Source: Glaciihabitans arcticus (GTDB lineage Bacteria; Actinomycetota; Actinomycetes; Actinomycetales; Microbacteriaceae). From it: a stretch of 64,000 nucleotides of DNA. Numbering within the stretch: the first letter of the stretch is position 1; every line of letters begins with the position of its first letter. The stretch is taken from positions 1,116,001 through 1,180,000 of the forward strand of contig NZ_SISG01000001.1 of NCBI RefSeq assembly GCF_004310685.1. Reading direction: 5' to 3'. Position numbers and translations under genes: made by a program. Below are positions 33,818 to 42,236 of this stretch, piece after piece. A model generated the notes under the pieces. It ran no database searches and was not told the origin of the DNA. It was given only the letters and a program-made list of their open reading frames with translations.

Positions 33818-35023
33818 GTGGCCACCACCCCCAAGACCAAGGAGCAGACGCTCGCCTGGCTGCGCATCATCTCCGGTGAGCTGTCGACGGCGACGCTGAA
33901 GCGACTCGACGACACGCTGCCCTGGTATGGCGACATGCCACCAGGGCGGCGTTCCGCCGTGGGTCTTGTGGCACAAGCGGGCATCACCTCGTTCATCAGC
34001 TGGTTCGAAGACCCGAAGTCGACCCCGTGGATCGCCGCCGACGTCTTCGGTGCCGCCCCGCGGGAGCTGCTCCGGTCCGTGTCTCTGCAGCAGACCCTTC
34101 AGCTCATCCGCATCACCGTGGAGGTCGTCGAGGCCCGCATCGGTGACGGGGATGACGTGCTGCGCGAGGCGATCCTGCTGTACTCGCGCGAGATCGCCTT
34201 CGCGGCGGCCGACGTGTACGCACGCGCGGCAGAGGCGCGCGGTTTGTGGGATGCCCGGCTCGAGGCCCTCGTCGTTGATTCGATCCTCAGCGGGGAGTAC
34301 GACACCGAGCTGCCCAGCCGCATCGCCGCCCTCGGCTGGAACGGCCACGGCGAGGTCTGCGTGCTCGTCGGGACGGCCCCGCGCATACTCGACGTGGACC
34401 AGCTTCGGCGCACAGCCAGACACCTCGACGCCGACGTGCTCATCGGCGTGCAGGGCTCGCGCCTTGTGCTCGTGATCGGTCGCGCTACCCCTGCCGCCGA
34501 TGAAGCGGATGACACTCCCCCCATGCCCTTCCTCGACATCGCGACCCAGCTCGAGCCGGGCTTCGGTCCGGGGCACCTGGTGCTGGGGCACGAGGTCCCC
34601 TCCCTCGTGGATGCATCGAAGAGCGCCAAGGCGGCTCTCGCCGGGTTCGCCGTGGCCCGGGCCTGGCGCAACGCGCCGCGTCCCACCCTCGCCGACGACC
34701 TGCTGCCCGAGCGCGCCTTCGCGGGCGACCCGCTCGCGCGCTCGACCCTCATCAACCGCATCTACAAGCCGCTGCAGGCGCACTCCACGGAACTTCTCGG
34801 CACGCTGTGGTGCTACCTCGACAACGGCCGCTCGCTCGAGGCCACGGCCCGCGAGCTCTTCGTTCACCCCAACACGGTGCGCTACCGCCTGAAGCGCATC
34901 AGCGAGGTCATCGGCTGGGACGCGACCGGTGCGCGCGAGGCACTCATCCTGCAGTCGGCGCTCATCATCGGCTCGATCGCCGAGCCCGACCCGGCCCGCA
35001 AACCCTCACCGCGCACGCCGTAA
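33818..35023 (+). CDS. fasR: PucR-type transcriptional regulator, FasR-like
   Basis: The 401-aa protein ends in a PucR-type helix-turn-helix (about residues 335-390: LDNGRSLEATARELFVHPNT then VRYRLKRISEVIG). The rest is a sensor region with a GGDEF-like remnant. In Streptomyces a PucR-type protein in the same place before fabD, FasR, activates the fab operon, and I infer the same role here from position and architecture. It starts with GTG 2 bp after aceE and is probably cotranscribed with it. Unlike the usual arrangement, fabD is 1.5 kb further on. Confidence 0.82.
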   Translation: MATTPKTKEQTLAWLRIISGELSTATLKRLDDTLPWYGDMPPGRRSAVGLVAQAGITSFISWFEDPKSTPWIAADVFGAAPRELLRSVSLQQTLQLIRITVEVVEARIGDGDDVLREAILLYSREIAFAAADVYARAAEARGLWDARLEALVVDSILSGEYDTELPSRIAALGWNGHGEVCVLVGTAPRILDVDQLRRTARHLDADVLIGVQGSRLVLVIGRATPAADEADDTPPMPFLDIATQLEPGFGPGHLVLGHEVPSLVDASKSAKAALAGFAVARAWRNAPRPTLADDLLPERAFAGDPLARSTLINRIYKPLQAHSTELLGTLWCYLDNGRSLEATARELFVHPNTVRYRLKRISEVIGWDATGAREALILQSALIIGSIAEPDPARKPSPRTP

Positions 35024-35040
35024 GCAGGCACACTGGAGGC

Positions 35041-35472
35041 ATGGACGAGATTCTCGCTGTGCTCAGGTCGTTGCCCGGAGTGCTGGAACTCGCCCCCGTC
35101 GCGGGGTCAGAGCACCCCGAGATCTCGTGGGGCGACCACTTCTTCTACTACGCGCCCGACGGCGAAGTGCCCACCAACCGCCAGCCGTACGCGACGTTTG
35201 TCACGAAGGACTACCCGGATGACGCGTCGTCGCAGCTCTCGGCGCCGGGTCGCTGGCGGCTCAACATTCACGTCGGGCCGGAGCTGCTCGCGTCGCTTGT
35301 GTCGTCGGCCGATCCCTCGGAACCGGACGCGTTCTTTCCCCACCCGCTCTACGGCGACTACGGCTGGGTCGCCGTGGTCAACCCGGGGCCTGTGACTATG
35401 CCACGCGCGCTCGACGCCCTGCGCGAGGCGCACGCCGCCGACCAGCGCCGGGTCGAGCGCCGCCACTCCTGA
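35041..35472 (+). CDS. DUF6194-like protein
   Basis: This 143-aa soluble protein begins MDEILAVLRSLPGVLELAPV and has SWGDHFFYYAPDG, QPYATFVTKDYP, WRLNIHVG and YGDYGWVAVVNPG segments, the pattern of DUF6194 proteins, which resemble MmcQ/YjbR-type small proteins. The function is unknown. GGAGG is 1 nt before the ATG and a CACACT hexamer is 6 nt before it, so it may be leaderless. It sits between fasR and fabD, where most relatives have nothing. Confidence 0.7.
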   Translation: MDEILAVLRSLPGVLELAPVAGSEHPEISWGDHFFYYAPDGEVPTNRQPYATFVTKDYPDDASSQLSAPGRWRLNIHVGPELLASLVSSADPSEPDAFFPHPLYGDYGWVAVVNPGPVTMPRALDALREAHAADQRRVERRHS

Positions 35473-35497
35473 CACCGCCTCTCCGCTCCGGGGGTTC

Positions 35498-35577
35498 GGA
35501 AACTCAGGGGTTTGGTCGCGCACTGTGCCCGTAGTTCGGTTTCGACAACTTCCGCCGACCAAAGCCCTGAATTTCCG
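35498..35577. repeat. Dispersed inverted repeat element, copy 1
   Basis: Two arms of 21 bp (35498-35518 and 35556-35576) are inverted repeats with two mismatches, around a 37-bp centre. The right arm ACCAAAGCCCTGAATTTCCG (35558-35577) recurs without change at 44623-44642, inside another intergenic inverted repeat. The structure fits a REP-like or MITE-like palindromic element. Confidence 0.7.
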
Positions 35578-35630
35578 TTGCCACCGGCGAGGGATTCGCG
35601 TGCGGGCGCCGCATCTGGCACGGTGCTCAG

Positions 35631-36458
35631 GTGCGCACTCTCCCGATCTCGAGCTCTGACGGCGCTTCGACCGTCGTCGAGGTGTACGGAAACTCAGGAC
35701 CCTCGGTGCTCTTCCTGCCCGGGCTCGGGGTGCCGATCTCCTACTTTGCACCGTTCCTCACCGAATGGGCCGACCGCGGCTTCACGATCTACGCCCTTGA
35801 ACTACGCGGGATGCCGCTCTCCTCCACCACCGATATCCGTTCGAACGAGTTCGGGTACGCCCACGCCCTTGAGTTCGACATCCCCGCGGCGATCGCGCAG
35901 ACCGATATCGCGGTGCCCTTCATCCTCGCCGGTCACAGCCTCGGCGGCCAGCTCGCCCTGCTCTACACCGGACGCGGCACCAGCGAGGTCGCGGCCGTGA
36001 TCAGCATCGCCAGCGGATCGAGCCACGCGAGCGCCCTGAAGAGTTCGCGACTCCGCATCCGCCGCCGGGCGCAGGTCGGCACGATCGGGATCATTGCACG
36101 CACCCTCGGCTATCACCCGGGTGACCGTCTTGGCTTCGGCGGACGCCAGCCCCGGCGCATGATCGAGGACTGGGCGCACGAGGCCCGCACGGGCCGATTC
36201 CGCCTGGCGGGGAGCACGTTCGACGACGAGGGCGGCATCGCCACCATCACACAACCGGTGCTGATGCTTACTCTTGAGGGCGACCGGCTGATCTCCCCCG
36301 AAGCCTCTGGCCTGCTCGCCGCGCGGGCCGTGGCCGCCGAGGTGACCAAGCTGCACCTGACCGACGAGCGTCCGTTCGACCACTTCCGCTGGGCGCGCAA
36401 GCAGCCTGCGCAGGTCGCCGGCGCCGTCACCATCTGGCTCGGGCAGCAGCAGATTTAG
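35631..36458 (+). CDS. Alpha/beta-hydrolase
   Basis: The 275-aa protein has the hydrolase core: VLFLPGLGVPISYF (oxyanion region), the nucleophile elbow LAGHSLGGQLAL, a long RR-rich lid (residues ~135-190) and a late catalytic His probably in ERPFDHFRW. The substrate is unknown; its location within the fatty-acid gene cluster allows a thioesterase- or lipase-like role, but that is inference. It has a GTG start. A downstream gap of 80 bp leads to fabD. Confidence 0.82.
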   Translation: MRTLPISSSDGASTVVEVYGNSGPSVLFLPGLGVPISYFAPFLTEWADRGFTIYALELRGMPLSSTTDIRSNEFGYAHALEFDIPAAIAQTDIAVPFILAGHSLGGQLALLYTGRGTSEVAAVISIASGSSHASALKSSRLRIRRRAQVGTIGIIARTLGYHPGDRLGFGGRQPRRMIEDWAHEARTGRFRLAGSTFDDEGGIATITQPVLMLTLEGDRLISPEASGLLAARAVAAEVTKLHLTDERPFDHFRWARKQPAQVAGAVTIWLGQQQI

Positions 36459-36538
36459 AGGGTCGCACCAACGAAACGGGCCGAGGTCAGTGCGGTTGGC
36501 ACAGCCCAGAGCGCACGAGTGCTGGCAGGATAGAACCC

Positions 36539-37459
36539 GTGATCGTCATCGTTGCGCCCGGTCAGGGCTCCCAGACCCCCGGTTTCCTCGAGCCCTGGCT
36601 CGCCGAAGAGAGGTTCCGCGACCAGCTCGCCGGCATCTCCGACGCGGTCGGTCTCGACCTCCTCGCCCACGGCACGACCAGCGACGCGGACACCATCCGC
36701 GACACCGCCATCGCCCAGCCCGTCATCGTCGCGGCCGGCCTGCTGACCCTCACCGCCCTCTTCGCCGACGGCCGTCGCGAGAAGGTCGCGGGCGTCGCCG
36801 GCCACTCCGTCGGTGAGCTCACCGCCGCAGCCGCAGCGGGAATCCTCAGCGAGACCGACGCCGTGCGCTTCGTGCGCGAGCGTGGCACCGCCATGGCGAA
36901 GGCCGCGGCCCTCACCCCGACCGGCATGAGCGCCGTGCTCGGCGGCGACGAAGACGCCCTGCTCGCCCGCCTCGCCGAACTCGGCCTCGAGCCCGCCAAC
37001 TTCAATGGCGGCGGCCAGATCGTCGTCGCCGGCGCCCTCGACGCGCTCGACGCGCTCAAGGACAACCCCATCGCCGGCAGCCGCGTCATCGCGCTGCAGG
37101 TCGCAGGCGCCTTCCACACCCGCTACATGGAGCCCGCCGTCGAGCACCTGCGCGGCGTTGCGGGCGAGCTCGAGATTCACGACCCGAGCCTGCAGATCTG
37201 GTCGAACGTGGATGGCGCGGCCGTCGCATCCGGAGCGGACTTCGTCGACCGGCTCGTCGGCCAGGTCTCCTCGCCGGTACGGTGGGACAAGACGATGGCG
37301 TCCTTCGCGGATGCCGGAGTGACAGGGCTCATCGAGCTCGCACCGGCCGGCGCACTCGTCGGACTGGCAAAGCGTGGCCTCAAGGGCGTACCGACGGTTG
37401 CCGTCAAAACCCCCGACGACCTGGCCGCGGCGTACGAAATGATCGACGGAGACGCATGA
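36539..37459 (+). CDS. fabD: Malonyl-CoA:ACP transacylase
   Basis: FabD moves malonate from CoA to acyl carrier protein, supplying the extender for type II fatty-acid synthesis. The 306-aa protein shows APGQGSQTPGFL, the nucleophile Ser90 in AGHSVGELTAA, and the catalytic His193 in AGAFHTRYMEPA. It starts with GTG and overlaps fabH by 4 bp (ATGA). Confidence 0.96.
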   Translation: MIVIVAPGQGSQTPGFLEPWLAEERFRDQLAGISDAVGLDLLAHGTTSDADTIRDTAIAQPVIVAAGLLTLTALFADGRREKVAGVAGHSVGELTAAAAAGILSETDAVRFVRERGTAMAKAAALTPTGMSAVLGGDEDALLARLAELGLEPANFNGGGQIVVAGALDALDALKDNPIAGSRVIALQVAGAFHTRYMEPAVEHLRGVAGELEIHDPSLQIWSNVDGAAVASGADFVDRLVGQVSSPVRWDKTMASFADAGVTGLIELAPAGALVGLAKRGLKGVPTVAVKTPDDLAAAYEMIDGDA

Positions 37460-38460
37460 CCCACCCAGTCCTCACCCAGTCCCGCGGTGTCGAGTTCACC
37501 CGCATCTACAGCTACGGGGCCGCTCGCGGCGACCTGCTCGTACCGAACAGCGAGCTCATCGGCCCGATCGATTCGAGCGACGAGTGGATTCAGCAGCGCA
37601 CCGGCATCATCACCCGCACCCGTGCATCGCACGACGTGAGCGCCACCGACCTCGCAAGTGACGCGGCGAAAGAGGCCATCGAGAAGTCCGGCGTCGACGC
37701 CGCGCTCATCGACCTCGTCATCGTCGCGACCATCAGCAACGTGCAGCAGACGCCTTCGATGGCTGCGGTGGTCGCCGACCGCGTCGGATCCAACCCCGCC
37801 GCCGCCTACGACACCAACGCCGCGTGCGCGGGCTTCAGCTACGCGGTCACGCAGGCCGACGCGCTCATCCGCTCGGGAGCCGCGCACTACGCGCTCGTGA
37901 TCGGCGCGGAGAAGCTGTCCGACGTCGTCGACCCGACCGACCGCTCGATCTCCTTCTTGCTGGGCGACGGAGCTGGAGCGGTCGTCATCGGCCCGAGCGA
38001 CTTCCCCGGAATCGCCGCACCCGTGTGGGGCTCCGACGGCTCCAAGGCCGATGCCGTCGGCATGAACGCGACCCTCACCCAGTTCCGCGACGGCGAGACC
38101 ACGTGGCCGACGCTCCGCCAGGAGGGCCAGACCGTGTTCCGCTGGGCGGTCTGGGAGATGGCCAAGGTCGCCAAGCAGGCACTCGAGGTTGCGGGAATCA
38201 CCGTCGACGACCTTGCGGCCTTCATCCCGCACCAGGCCAACATGCGCATCGTCGACGAGTTCGCGAAGCAGCTGGGCCTGCCCGAGACGGTCGTCATTGG
38301 CCGGGATATCGCGAACACGGGAAACACGTCCGCGGCGTCCATCCCGCTCGCCACCCACCGACTCCTCGCGGATCATCCCGAGCTCAGCGGCGGCCTCGCC
38401 CTGCAGATCGGATTCGGCGCAGGACTCGTCTTCGGCGCGCAGGTAGTGGTGCTCCCGTAG
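37456..38460 (+). CDS. fabH: 3-oxoacyl-ACP synthase III
   Basis: FabH starts fatty-acid synthesis by condensing an acyl-CoA primer with malonyl-ACP; in actinobacteria branched primers are common. The 334-aa protein has the catalytic triad Cys124 (NAACAGFSYA), His259 (PHQANMRI) and Asn290 (ANTGNTSAAS), and the C-terminal GFGAGLVFGAQ. I use the ATG at 37456 in the 4-bp overlap with fabD. The acpP gene follows after a 79-bp gap. Confidence 0.96.
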   Translation: MTHPVLTQSRGVEFTRIYSYGAARGDLLVPNSELIGPIDSSDEWIQQRTGIITRTRASHDVSATDLASDAAKEAIEKSGVDAALIDLVIVATISNVQQTPSMAAVVADRVGSNPAAAYDTNAACAGFSYAVTQADALIRSGAAHYALVIGAEKLSDVVDPTDRSISFLLGDGAGAVVIGPSDFPGIAAPVWGSDGSKADAVGMNATLTQFRDGETTWPTLRQEGQTVFRWAVWEMAKVAKQALEVAGITVDDLAAFIPHQANMRIVDEFAKQLGLPETVVIGRDIANTGNTSAASIPLATHRLLADHPELSGGLALQIGFGAGLVFGAQVVVLP

Positions 38461-38493
38461 GTGCGCCGCCGCCCCTACCGCCCTCGCCTGCCC

Positions 38494-38499
38494 TAAACT
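38494..38499 (+). promoter_or_regulatory. Possible -10 hexamer TAAACT upstream of acpP
   Basis: TAAACT lies 41 bp before the acpP start in the fabH-acpP gap and would give a short leader that includes the AAGGAG ribosome-binding site. No clear -35 element is seen. A separate acpP promoter would fit the high ACP level most cells need. Confidence 0.3.
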
Positions 38500-38539
38500 T
38501 ACACACGGTCAAACGACACCCCCTCAAGGAGATAAAACC

Positions 38540-38788
38540 ATGGCATTGTCCACCGAAGAAGTTCTCGCCGGCCTGGCCGAACTGATCAACGACGAGACCG
38601 GCATCGCAACCGACACGGTCGAGCTGGACAAGTCGTTCACCGACGACCTGGACATCGACTCGATCTCGATGATGACGATCGTCGTCAACGCTGAAGAGAA
38701 GTTCGACGTCAAGATCCCCGACGAAGAGGTCAAGAACCTCAAGACCGTCGGTGACGCCGTCAGCTTCATCACCGCAGCACAGGGCTAG
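38540..38788 (+). CDS. acpP: Acyl carrier protein
   Basis: This is the carrier of growing fatty-acid chains in type II synthesis. The 82-aa acidic protein has the phosphopantetheine attachment site Ser41 in DDLDIDSISMM, where most ACPs have DSL; Ile follows Ser here. AAGGAG precedes the ATG at good distance. A strong stem-loop follows the stop and separates it from fabF. Confidence 0.96.
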   Translation: MALSTEEVLAGLAELINDETGIATDTVELDKSFTDDLDIDSISMMTIVVNAEEKFDVKIPDEEVKNLKTVGDAVSFITAAQG

Positions 38789-38807
38789 AACCCTTTCCTC
38801 TCGCGGC

Positions 38808-38836
38808 TGGCCAGTCGTGCACCGCTCGACTGGCCA
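38808..38836 (+). terminator. Stem-loop between acpP and fabF
   Basis: TGGCCAGTCG (38808-38817) and CGACTGGCCA (38827-38836) form a perfect 10-bp stem with a 9-nt loop. There is no U-tract, so it may be a weak terminator, an attenuator or a 3' stabiliser of acpP mRNA. Confidence 0.55.
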
Positions 38837-38881
38837 TCCCCGTGCGTGGCTGCCAGTGGAATCGTCCAAAGGATTGTTGTT

Positions 38882-40123
38882 ATGACCAAGAAGATCGTTG
38901 TTACAGGCCTGGGTGCCACCTCACCCCTCGGCGGAACGGCTCCCGAATCGTGGGCAGCCCTCCTCGCCGGTGAGTCCGGCGTCGCCTCCCTCCAGCAGGA
39001 CTGGGTCAAGGAGCTCGACCTCCCCGTGACCTTTGCCGCGCAGGCGAAGGTGCGCCCCGAAGACGTGCTGAGCCGCCAGGAGACCAAGCGTCTCGACCCC
39101 TCCAGCCAATTCGCCCTCATCTCGGCACGCGAGGCCTGGGCCGACGCCGGCCTCGAAGGCTCAGACGTCGACCCCGATCGTGTGGGCGTCGACTACTCCA
39201 CCGGCATCGGTGGGCTGTGGACCCTCCTCGACGCGTGGGACACGCTCAAGGAGAAGGGCCCGCGCCGCGTGCTCCCCATGACCATCCCCATGCTCATGCC
39301 GAATGCCGCAGCTGCCGCCGTGAGCATGAACCTCAAGGCCCGCGCCTACGCCCGCACCGATGTGTCCGCGTGCGCCTCCAGCACCGAGGCCATCGCGAAT
39401 GCCTACGACCACCTGCAGAAGGGCTACGCCGATGTCGTCGTTGCCGGCGGTACCGAGGCTGTGGTGCATCCTCTGCCGATCGCATCGTTCGCTGCCATGC
39501 AGGCGCTCTCGAAGCGCAACGACGACCCTGCGACCGCCTCGCGCCCCTACGACATCAGCCGTGACGGCTTTGTACTCGGTGAGGGCGCCGGCAGCATCGT
39601 GCTCGAGACCGAGGAGCACGCCCTCGCACGCGGAGCCCGCATTTACGCCGAGCTCGCCGGTGGTGGCGTGACCAGCGACTCGTACCACATCACCGCGCCC
39701 GACCCCGAGGGATCCGGCGCTGCGCGCGCCGTCTACGCCGCCCTGGGCCAGGCCGGCGCGACTCCGGATGACGTTGCCCACATCAACGCCCACGCGACGA
39801 GCACGCCCGTCGGTGACATCGCCGAATACAAGGCGCTGCTCGCCGTGTTCGGCGACCGGGTGCACTCGATCCCCGTCTCAGCCACGAAGGCGGCGACCGG
39901 CCATCTGCTCGGTGGAACCGGCGCGCTCGAGGCGATCTTCACCATCCTCGCGCTGCACAACCGCCTCGCTCCCCCGACGATCAACCTGACGTCGCAGGAT
40001 CCCGAGATCCTGCTGGACGTCGTAACCTCGCCCCGTCCGCTCGGCGACGGGCCGCTGCTCGCCATCAGTAACTCGTTCGGCTTCGGGGGCCACAACTCCG
40101 TGGTGGCGTTCCGCAGCTACTGA
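38882..40123 (+). CDS. fabF: 3-oxoacyl-ACP synthase II
   Basis: FabF condenses acyl-ACP with malonyl-ACP during chain elongation. The 413-aa protein shows the Cys-His-His triad of the KAS I/II family: Cys164 (DVSACASSTEA), His304 (INAHATSTPVGD) and His341 (KAATGHLLGGTGA), with C-terminal NSFGFGGHN. The ATG at 38882 matches the family N-terminus (MTKKIVVTGLGATSPLG). It is the last gene of the fab cluster and is convergent with the DUF3145 pair. Confidence 0.96.
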   Translation: MTKKIVVTGLGATSPLGGTAPESWAALLAGESGVASLQQDWVKELDLPVTFAAQAKVRPEDVLSRQETKRLDPSSQFALISAREAWADAGLEGSDVDPDRVGVDYSTGIGGLWTLLDAWDTLKEKGPRRVLPMTIPMLMPNAAAAAVSMNLKARAYARTDVSACASSTEAIANAYDHLQKGYADVVVAGGTEAVVHPLPIASFAAMQALSKRNDDPATASRPYDISRDGFVLGEGAGSIVLETEEHALARGARIYAELAGGGVTSDSYHITAPDPEGSGAARAVYAALGQAGATPDDVAHINAHATSTPVGDIAEYKALLAVFGDRVHSIPVSATKAATGHLLGGTGALEAIFTILALHNRLAPPTINLTSQDPEILLDVVTSPRPLGDGPLLAISNSFGFGGHNSVVAFRSY

Positions 40124-40130
40124 GCAAGCG

Positions 40131-40316
40131 CTACTCGCGCCAGTCGAGCCGGTTCACGAATACGGGCATACAGGAGAAGTGCACAAAGCACTCGCCGTCG
40201 AAGCCGGAGGGATCCTCGTCCTCGGCGACGAGCACCGCGAGCTGGTCGAGGTCGATAAGGGGTGGAGCTACCTCGTTGAATAGTTCGTCGAGTTCACGCT
40301 GCAATTCCTTGTACAT
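40131..40316 (-). CDS. Hypothetical acidic protein, 61 aa
   Basis: The protein starts MYKELQRELDELFNEVAPPL, a helix followed by an acidic beta-rich part with two Cys (GECFVHFSCMPVFVNRLDW). AGGAGAG before the ATG at 40316 supports this start. I do not recognise the family. It lies 17 bp behind the DUF3145 gene on the same strand and is probably cotranscribed. Confidence 0.7.
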   Translation of the reverse strand: MYKELQRELDELFNEVAPPLIDLDQLAVLVAEDEDPSGFDGECFVHFSCMPVFVNRLDWRE

Positions 40317-40333
40317 AACTCTCCTACCTTCGA

Positions 40334-40837
40334 TCAACCGACCTTGTGAAGCCACACAACCTGATTGTCCGCACCGACGTGGCGGAATGCCTCGAGCTCG
40401 TCATCCCACGCCTGCCCGAGGGCGAGACGGAGTTCGCGGTGCAGTTCGAGGGCGTTCGAGCCCGCGATCTCCATGGCGTAACGGATGCGGTCTTCGGGGA
40501 TGACGACGTTGCCTGCCGTATCGGTCTGGGCGAAGAAGATACCGAGGTCGGGGGTGTGCATCCAACGGCCGCCGTCGGAACCCGGGGTCGGGTCCTCGGT
40601 GACCTCGAAACGGAGGTGCTCCCAGCCGCGCAGGGCTGAGGCGATGGCGGCGCCGGTTCCCTGGCTGCCTTCCCAGTAGAACTCGGTGCGCTGCGATCCC
40701 TTGAGGACCGGCTGCTCGTTCCACTCGAAGTTCACGGCGCGATCTAGCGCGCGACCCGCTGCCCACTCGATGTGGGGGCAGAGCGCGCGAGGAGCAGAGT
40801 GCACAAAGAGCACTCCGCGGGCGGTTGCTGCAGTCAC
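40334..40837 (-). CDS. DUF3145-family protein
   Basis: This 167-aa soluble protein starts GVLFVHSAPRALCPHIEWA after a short leader and contains QRTEFYWEGSQGTGAAIASA, WEHLRFEVTEDPT, GRWMHTPDLGIF and DNQVVWLHKVG, the hallmarks of DUF3145. The family is restricted to actinobacteria and is usually next to the fab operon, as here. The function is unknown, but the conserved neighbourhood suggests a link with lipid synthesis. A GTG start is preceded by GGAG. Confidence 0.88.
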   Translation of the reverse strand: MTAATARGVLFVHSAPRALCPHIEWAAGRALDRAVNFEWNEQPVLKGSQRTEFYWEGSQGTGAAIASALRGWEHLRFEVTEDPTPGSDGGRWMHTPDLGIFFAQTDTAGNVVIPEDRIRYAMEIAGSNALELHRELRLALGQAWDDELEAFRHVGADNQVVWLHKVG

Positions 40838-41019
40838 GATAACTCCGTTCGATTAGGTGCGACTTCCCCATCGACCTGTGAACGGATACCTGTGCTGCGT
40901 GTGAAGTTGTACTCGCATTATGCCCGACGAAGCTGGTGAATGACAAGGGTGTGATTCGGCGGGGCGGATACCGGTAATTGGCTAGGCTCGACGGGTACCG
41001 TCTGCCCCCGAGGAGTTCC

Positions 41020-42234
41020 ATGCGCATAGCCATCGTCAGTGACTTCTTCCTCGACTACGTGGGGGGCGCGCAGAGCTCCATCTTCGAGCAGAAGGCGGCC
41101 CTCGAGGAGGCCGGTCACACGGTGTATCTCGTGGCCGCCGTGTCGAGCAAGCGGGGTCACGTCGAGGGGCTCGACCTGGCGGTGAAGGCCGCGGTCACGA
41201 TTCCGGGGCTCCTGCTACCCGTCATCCGGAACCGCAGGAAAGTCGTCGCGCAGTTGGCCGAGTTCTTCTACGCGGAGGGCATCCAGGTGGTGCACCCGCA
41301 GACCGAGTTCGGGCTCGCACACGCCGCGGCGACCGCCGCCGAGCAGCTCGGCCTGCCCGTCGTGCACACGGTGCACACCTTCTACTGGGCGAGCACCGGT
41401 GCCGGGCCGACGATCGCCTCGCCGTTCGTGCGCGCCTTCCTCGAGAACGTGACCGGAATGCGCTTCCCCACCCAGCGCTACACCGGCCGCCCCTCCGACG
41501 ACACCCTGCGCAACCTGACCCTGCGCTTCGCCCAGCGCGCCGACGTGGTCGTCTCCCCCTCCGCCCACCAGGGCACGGACCTGCACGCGGCCGGCCTCGA
41601 GAAGCACGTGGAAGTCGTTCCGAACCCGATCTCCCGCTCCCCTCGGCCCGCGGCGTTGCTGACCGAGGAGCAGGCGAAGCATCCCCGCATCCTGTGGGTC
41701 GCGCGCTGCGAGCAGGAGAAGCGTCCCCTCGTGTTCGCCGAAGCCGTCGTCACCGCCCTCGCCCGCACGAACAACGGGTTCGCCGTGGACTTCGTGGGAG
41801 ACGGCAGCCAGCTGGATGACGTCCGTATACTCGCGGCCGGGCATCCACAGTTCGTCATCCACGGCTCGCTCGGACACGACGCCGTGCTCGATCTTATGGA
41901 CGCATCGGCCCTCGTCGCCCTCACCAGCCACGGCTTCGACAACCAGCCGATGACCATCGCCGAGGCCGTGACCCGCTACCGGGGTGTGCTGTTCTGCGAC
42001 CCGAAGCTGCGCGAGGGGCTCGGCGATTCCGGCCACCTGACCGCGACACCGGATGCCGCGGCTCTCGCCGACGCCCTCGTCGAGCTGACGGGCTCACCCT
42101 CGAAGCTGCTCGCGCTCTCCGCGGGAGCGCAGCAGGACGCCGTGACCTTCTCCGCGGTCGGCTACGTCACCGCGATCGAGGGCGTCTACAAGCTCGCGAT
42201 GCGCGAAGTGGCGCGCCGCACGCCTGCCGAGTAA
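41020..42234 (+). CDS. Glycosyltransferase family 4
   Basis: The 404-aa protein has the GT-B fold of GT4 enzymes: N-terminal FFLDYVGGAQSSIFEQKAAL (acceptor domain), VVHTVHTFYWAS, and a C-terminal nucleotide-sugar domain with ILWVARCEQEKRPLVFAEAV and SHGFDNQPMTIAEAV, the E-x7-E-like region. It probably adds a hexose to a lipid or cell-wall precursor; the sugar and acceptor are unknown. AGGAG supports the ATG at 41020. A PadR regulator gene starts 2 bp after its stop. Confidence 0.9.
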   Translation: MRIAIVSDFFLDYVGGAQSSIFEQKAALEEAGHTVYLVAAVSSKRGHVEGLDLAVKAAVTIPGLLLPVIRNRRKVVAQLAEFFYAEGIQVVHPQTEFGLAHAAATAAEQLGLPVVHTVHTFYWASTGAGPTIASPFVRAFLENVTGMRFPTQRYTGRPSDDTLRNLTLRFAQRADVVVSPSAHQGTDLHAAGLEKHVEVVPNPISRSPRPAALLTEEQAKHPRILWVARCEQEKRPLVFAEAVVTALARTNNGFAVDFVGDGSQLDDVRILAAGHPQFVIHGSLGHDAVLDLMDASALVALTSHGFDNQPMTIAEAVTRYRGVLFCDPKLREGLGDSGHLTATPDAAALADALVELTGSPSKLLALSAGAQQDAVTFSAVGYVTAIEGVYKLAMREVARRTPAE

Positions 42235-42236
42235 CC

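Noticed and set aside
35473-35630. Rho-independent terminator only, after the DUF6194-like gene
   Set aside because: The stem is long and its right arm recurs 9 kb away, and there is no U-tract, so a dispersed element explains it better.
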